Assembly: GCF_032854445.1 (NCBI RefSeq)
Contig: NC_088295.1
Location: 85,482,644-85,546,643, forward strand
Direction: 5' to 3'
From: Liolophura sinensis
Lineage: Eukaryota; Mollusca; Polyplacophora; Chitonida; Chitonidae
DNA: 64,000 nt
Part shown: positions 59,884 through 64,000 of the stretch, one piece after another
Position numbering within the stretch: position 1 is the stretch's first letter
How the letters are laid out: each line of letters begins with the position of its first letter
Translations under genes and position numbers: made by a program
The notes under the pieces: generated by a model
Told to the model about the DNA's origin: nothing
Seen by the model: the letters and a program-made list of their open reading frames with translations, nothing else
Databases searched by the model: none

Positions 59884-61489
59884 ATATAATGGTGGCAGGG
59901 TGTGTCAGGGACAGTAAATACACAGCTATAGGATTTCTAGTATGAAGGCATGAGAATAACCCTGTGATGTGCTCCTACCTTAGACATGTACCTCAGCTGC
60001 ATGGTCAGGTATAATCGTGGGAGAGTGTGTCAGGGACAGTAAATACACAGCTACAGGGTTTCTAGTATGAAGGCATGAGAATAACCCTGTGATGTGCTCC
60101 TACCTTAGACATGTACCTCAGCTGCATGGTCAGGTATAATCATGGGAGAGTGTGTCAGGGACAGTAAATACACAGCTACAGGGTTTCTAGTATGAAGGCA
60201 TGAGAATAACCCTGTGATGTGCTCCTACCTTAGACATGTACCTCAGCTATCATGGTCAGGTATAATCGTGGGAGGGTGTGTCAGGGACAGTAAATACACA
60301 GCTACAGGGTTTCTAGTATGAATGCCTGAGAATAACCCTGTGATGTGCTCCTACCTTAGACATGTACCTCAGCTATCATGGTCAGGTATAATCGTGGGAG
60401 GGTGTGTCAGGGACAGTAAATACACAGCTACAGGGTTTCTAGTATGAAGGCATGAGAATAACCCTGTGATGTGCTCCTACCTTAGACATGTACCTCTGCT
60501 ATCATGGTCAGGTATAATCGTGGGAGGGTGTGTCAGGGACAGTAAATACACAGCTACAGGGTTTCTAGTATGAAGGCATGAGAATAACCCTGTGATGTGC
60601 TCCTACCTTAGACATGTACCTCAGCTGCATGGTCAGGTATAATCGTGGGAGGGTGTGTCAGGGACAGTAAATACACAGCTATAGGGTTTCTAGTATGAAG
60701 GCATGAGAATAACCCTGTGATGTGCTCCTACCTTAGACATGTACCTCAGCTGCATGGTCAGGTATAATCGTGGGAGAGTGTGTCAGGGACAGTAAATACA
60801 CAGCTACAGGGTTTCTAGTATGAATGCCTGAGAATAACCCTGTGATGTGCTCCTACCTTAGACATGTACCTCAGCTATCATGGTCAGGTATAATCGTGGG
60901 AGGGTGTGTCAGGGACAGTAAATACACAGCTATAGGGTTTCTAGTATGAAGGCATGAGAATAACCCTGTGATGTGCTCCTACCTTAGACATGTACCTCAG
61001 CTGCATGGTCAGGTGTAATCGTGGGAGAGTGTGTCAGGGACAGTAAATACACAGCTACAGGGTTTCTAGTATGAAGGCATGAGAATAACCCTGTGATGTG
61101 CTCCTACCTTAGACATGTACCTCAGCTGCATGGTCAGGTATAATCGTGGGAGAGTGTGTCAGGGACAGTAAATACACAGCTATAGGGTTTCTAGTATGAA
61201 GGCATGAGAATAACCCTGTGATGTGCTCCTACCTTAGACATGTACCTCAGCTATCATGGTCAGGTATAATCGTGGGATGGTGTGTCAGGGACAGTAAATA
61301 CACAGCTACAGGGTTTCTAGTATGAATGCCTGAGAATAACCCTGTGATGTGCTCCTACCTTAGACATGTACCTCAGCTATCATGGTCAGGTATAATCGCG
61401 GCAGGGTGTGTCAGGGACAGTAAATACACAGCTACAGGGTTTCTAGTATGAATGCCTGAGAATAACCCTGTGATGGGCTCCTACCTTAG
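59884..61489. repeat. Minisatellite, 125/126-bp unit, about 13 copies
   Basis: The unit contains GTGTGTCAGGGACAGTAAAT, ACACAGCTACAGGGTTTCTA and CCTACCTTAGACATGTACCT. Copies differ by an indel (CAGCTGCATGG or CAGCTATCATGG, giving 125 or 126 bp) and by paired variants (GAAGGCATGAG or GAATGCCTGAG). The array opens with a partial unit and ends abruptly at CCTACCTTAG. Stops in all frames rule out coding. Copies are over about 95 percent alike by eye. Confidence 0.96.
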
Positions 61490-63179
61490 TCCCCAGTTCT
61501 GAAATCCATCTCTCCTCTTCACACACAAACACATACAAAACATTCCCGTTTGTTTTTATGCTACTCAGCTCACCTAGCCGATACATCATTTTCCATGTTC
61601 TCAGATTTTTGTAGATGTATATATTGATGGATTTGAAAGAGAAAAGGGGTTCAGAGAGAGGTTAGAAAGAGTGGGGTGGGGGGGGGGTGATATTGGAGTG
61701 TCACCCAATCTCTCAGCCTTGCATTCTCCCCACCATTCTCAAGGCCTCTGGGAGGAATTACATCATATTCACAACACCCTGTTTTCAAATTTTTTTCATC
61801 TGCACTACATTATTTCTGAGTTCCCACAGAATGACTGACATGATAAATGAGTGTGCTGCATTATTCAGCCGTCTAAATTCCTAAGCTTGTGCAAGGCTGT
61901 TAGGGAGAGTCTCTAGACAGGGGGCTACCCTGACACACACATCATGCCTCCTAATGCTCCCAACATTATGACCATCTTAAATATCTATTCTGTCTGTCTT
62001 TGGCAAATTTAATTGACTGTCAAACTCCCCTGCCTCACTAACCCATGTATGACCAGCTTTAACAGAAACCACATGAGGTAACCATCCGTAATTAGTTTCT
62101 GTCTCTTGTAGCGGCTAGAATTTCAAAACATATGTATTAAACCTCTAGAACTACACATGTCGCACATTCAGTGACTCTTATAATACAGTACAACCATTTA
62201 TATGCAAGTATGTAACTCATGGAAGGATCATCCAAAATCTAATGAATGCTAAGCTGAAAAACTTCAACCTGATTCAACCTACATTATTTCTTTTTTTTAA
62301 CAATTACAAAAAGAGAAAGTCAAAACAAGAGGCAGCTATGTAGAAATCTAAATAAGGTCAGGTGTGCTTAATGAATACAAGCTTCTTCCATTCTACACAC
62401 AGTAGAATACAGTTATACAGTATGTATCTACTAAGTATGTTATGAATATATTGGTTGTAACACGGGGCTACATAGGATAAATTAGAGGGGAACACAGGAT
62501 GACACAGGGAAAGTAGTGAATAACATGCTGGTTACTAGCATATCTGAAATTGGGTTGTCTAAGGTAGGCCATAATGATAGTTATTATATTGATATTATGC
62601 TAGTATAACACTGCTTTCCACTAGATTGTAAAGTCTGAGTGGCAAAATCAATGTTTTGTAGAATTGGCAAGTAAGGTACAGATAATCAATTTTGACTTTT
62701 TCCAAAAAATGTTTATTCCAATGAATAATCTTCACAAGTTGAAATAATATGCAGCATGAAGCTATATGCAATTATACCAACCCAGACATATCAAATATCT
62801 GTTCCCAAGGCAACATATAGTTATTAAATTTCCCACAGCATCTATCACATATGTAGAATCAGATAAATGTGATCAGTGATCAGGTGCATTATGCCACTCT
62901 AGCCTTCAGGTCGGCTATACCTTAATCTTGATAAATCTTGTGGCATTAAATATTGAACACATAAAATACCAATAAGAAAGAAGAAACGGAAGAATTAAGG
63001 TTGTTTTACAAGGCAATATATTACCCAGGGATGCTTCACCCTACTCTGACAGCAGGTCACATGACCTGCTTCTCCGCCAGCCAGTGGTAGATCTGAACAC
63101 CTTCTGGTGGGAATCCGCAATCAATACACTCTGCTTCATCCCACCTTGACACAAATGTCTATCAACCCACTTCTATCTT
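61490..63179. other. Non-coding stretch, no gene recognised
   Basis: A+T-rich, with a G tract at 61679-61688. No exon or element recognised. Confidence 0.55.
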
Positions 63180-63560
63180 TTTATTATTTATCCTTTCTTT
63201 CTCCATCCCCATGCCCGTTCGAGAAGGTCTTTTTCTTGACGAGCGCACAGAATCCCACAGGATAAAGCAAATTACTGTCATAGGGGAGATGGGTTGGTGG
63301 TGGGCCTTGGATACACGGGCCTTTCTGGCTGGTTCAACACCCGCAAGACGAGAGGCTTGGTCCAGGAAGGTTCACCACTTTTCCGATTTCTAACTAATAG
63401 TGGGCTTATGGCCTTAAGATATATGCTCAGCCTTGTCACTTCAGACTTTTAATCAATGGAAACTCCAGCCCCCTAGACTGAGAATTCTTCTGTGCCCCGT
63501 GTAAAATGAATCCAAGCGACAAAGCGTAACTGCTAAGAGCGCAGAACACAGCGAGCATGC
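63180..63560. other. CpG-retaining segment
   Basis: About 14 CpGs in 350 bp (for example CCCGTTCGAG, GACGAGCGCAC, CCCGCAAGACGAG, AGCGACAAAGCGTAAC), unlike both flanks. A plus-strand ORF at 63211-63393 (60 codons) follows a pyrimidine-rich stretch but has no acceptor AG at the right place and no donor. It could be a regulatory element, an unmethylated start region or a decayed exon. Confidence 0.25.
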
Positions 63561-64000
63561 TGGGGTGTGCATTCATGTGATCTCAGTGCGAGTTCTTCAG
63601 GCTATCTGTATACAGCAATATACTGGATATTAAGCCTATCCATAAAGACACACTGCATCACACATATATCAACGAATGTGTGTACAGTTTAAGGTTCGCA
63701 AAAGTACACATAAAAATACATTCAATTTATGTCAATTCTTTTTTGTCACTTGACTAACCTCAGAAATGAATGTTTATAATTACAGCATACTGAGATATTC
63801 TGAACACATAAAACAACCCCCCCCCCCACCCAACAACAATCACTGTTTATGCAGCATCACCATTTGCATACCATTTCTGTGATGACACCAGTAATCTGAC
63901 TTTCTACATGGATATGCAAGAATAATCGTCACCTTAACTGAAAGGTCAAAGGTAACTCAATAGGCTACTACATTCATATGCACCATAATACAAATATCTT
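63561..64000. other. Non-coding stretch to window end
   Basis: A+T-rich with a C tract at 63817-63827. Nothing gene-like visible. Confidence 0.55.

Noticed and set aside
59884-61489. Tandem array of small RNA genes
   Set aside because: No internal tRNA A/B boxes, no T-run terminators and no stable conserved fold apparent in the 125-bp unit.

Overview
This is A+T-rich, CpG-poor, gene-sparse eukaryotic DNA. There are no operons, no ribosome-binding sites, no long non-repetitive reading frames, and I see no rRNA or tRNA genes. CATGTA/TACATGTA-type words are frequent, and a degraded dispersed repeat near 39.0-39.2 kb resembles, from memory, an element common in molluscan genomes. My best guess is a mollusc or another lophotrochozoan marine invertebrate. 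Nearly all of the window reads as intron or intergenic DNA.

Gene content: the best-supported coding piece is an exon on the minus strand at 3645-3803. It has a splice acceptor, a short leader with two upstream ORFs, an ATG at 3735, a signal-peptide-like sequence and a GTAAGA donor in phase 1. The rest of that gene would lie off the left edge, or in exons I could not find in 1-2900. A possible 3'-terminal exon of a different minus-strand gene lies at 5438-5647, with an AATAAA-type signal at 5331-5336. A CpG-clustered stretch at 54.74-55.06 kb is bounded by a minus-strand donor and acceptor and could be a first or untranslated exon. Other acceptor/donor pairs and small hydrophobic ORFs are listed at low confidence, because a 64-kb window should contain several such pairs by chance.

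Repeats dominate the recognisable structure. Five minisatellites occupy about 8.1 kb (roughly 13 percent): 25-bp units at 2903-3630, 41-bp units (about 87 copies) at 29109-32673, 30-bp units at 39271-39480, 69-bp units (about 30 copies) at 48272-50314, and 125-bp units at 59884-61489. Several contain larger blocks copied by exact multiples of the unit. The 30-bp and 69-bp arrays have lengths divisible by three, so they create open frames, including a 631-codon frame, that are best read as artefacts of periodicity. There is also a perfect 145-bp tandem duplication at 7023-7312, a probable TTAA-flanked MITE at 26848-27374, a foldback of about 120-bp arms at 37493-37839, smaller tandem repeats, microsatellites, perfect palindromes and homopolymer tracts.

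Regions: 1-2.9 kb featureless; 2.9-3.8 kb minisatellite abutting the signal-peptide exon; 3.8-7.3 kb possible gene boundary and duplicated segment; 7.3-29 kb intron/intergenic with weak exon candidates and one MITE; 29.1-32.7 kb large array; 32.7-48.3 kb intron/intergenic with foldback, dispersed repeat and 30-bp array; 48.3-50.3 kb array; 50.3-59.9 kb including the CpG-clustered exon and a regulatory-looking segment; 59.9-61.5 kb array; 61.5-64 kb mostly featureless with one CpG-retaining patch.
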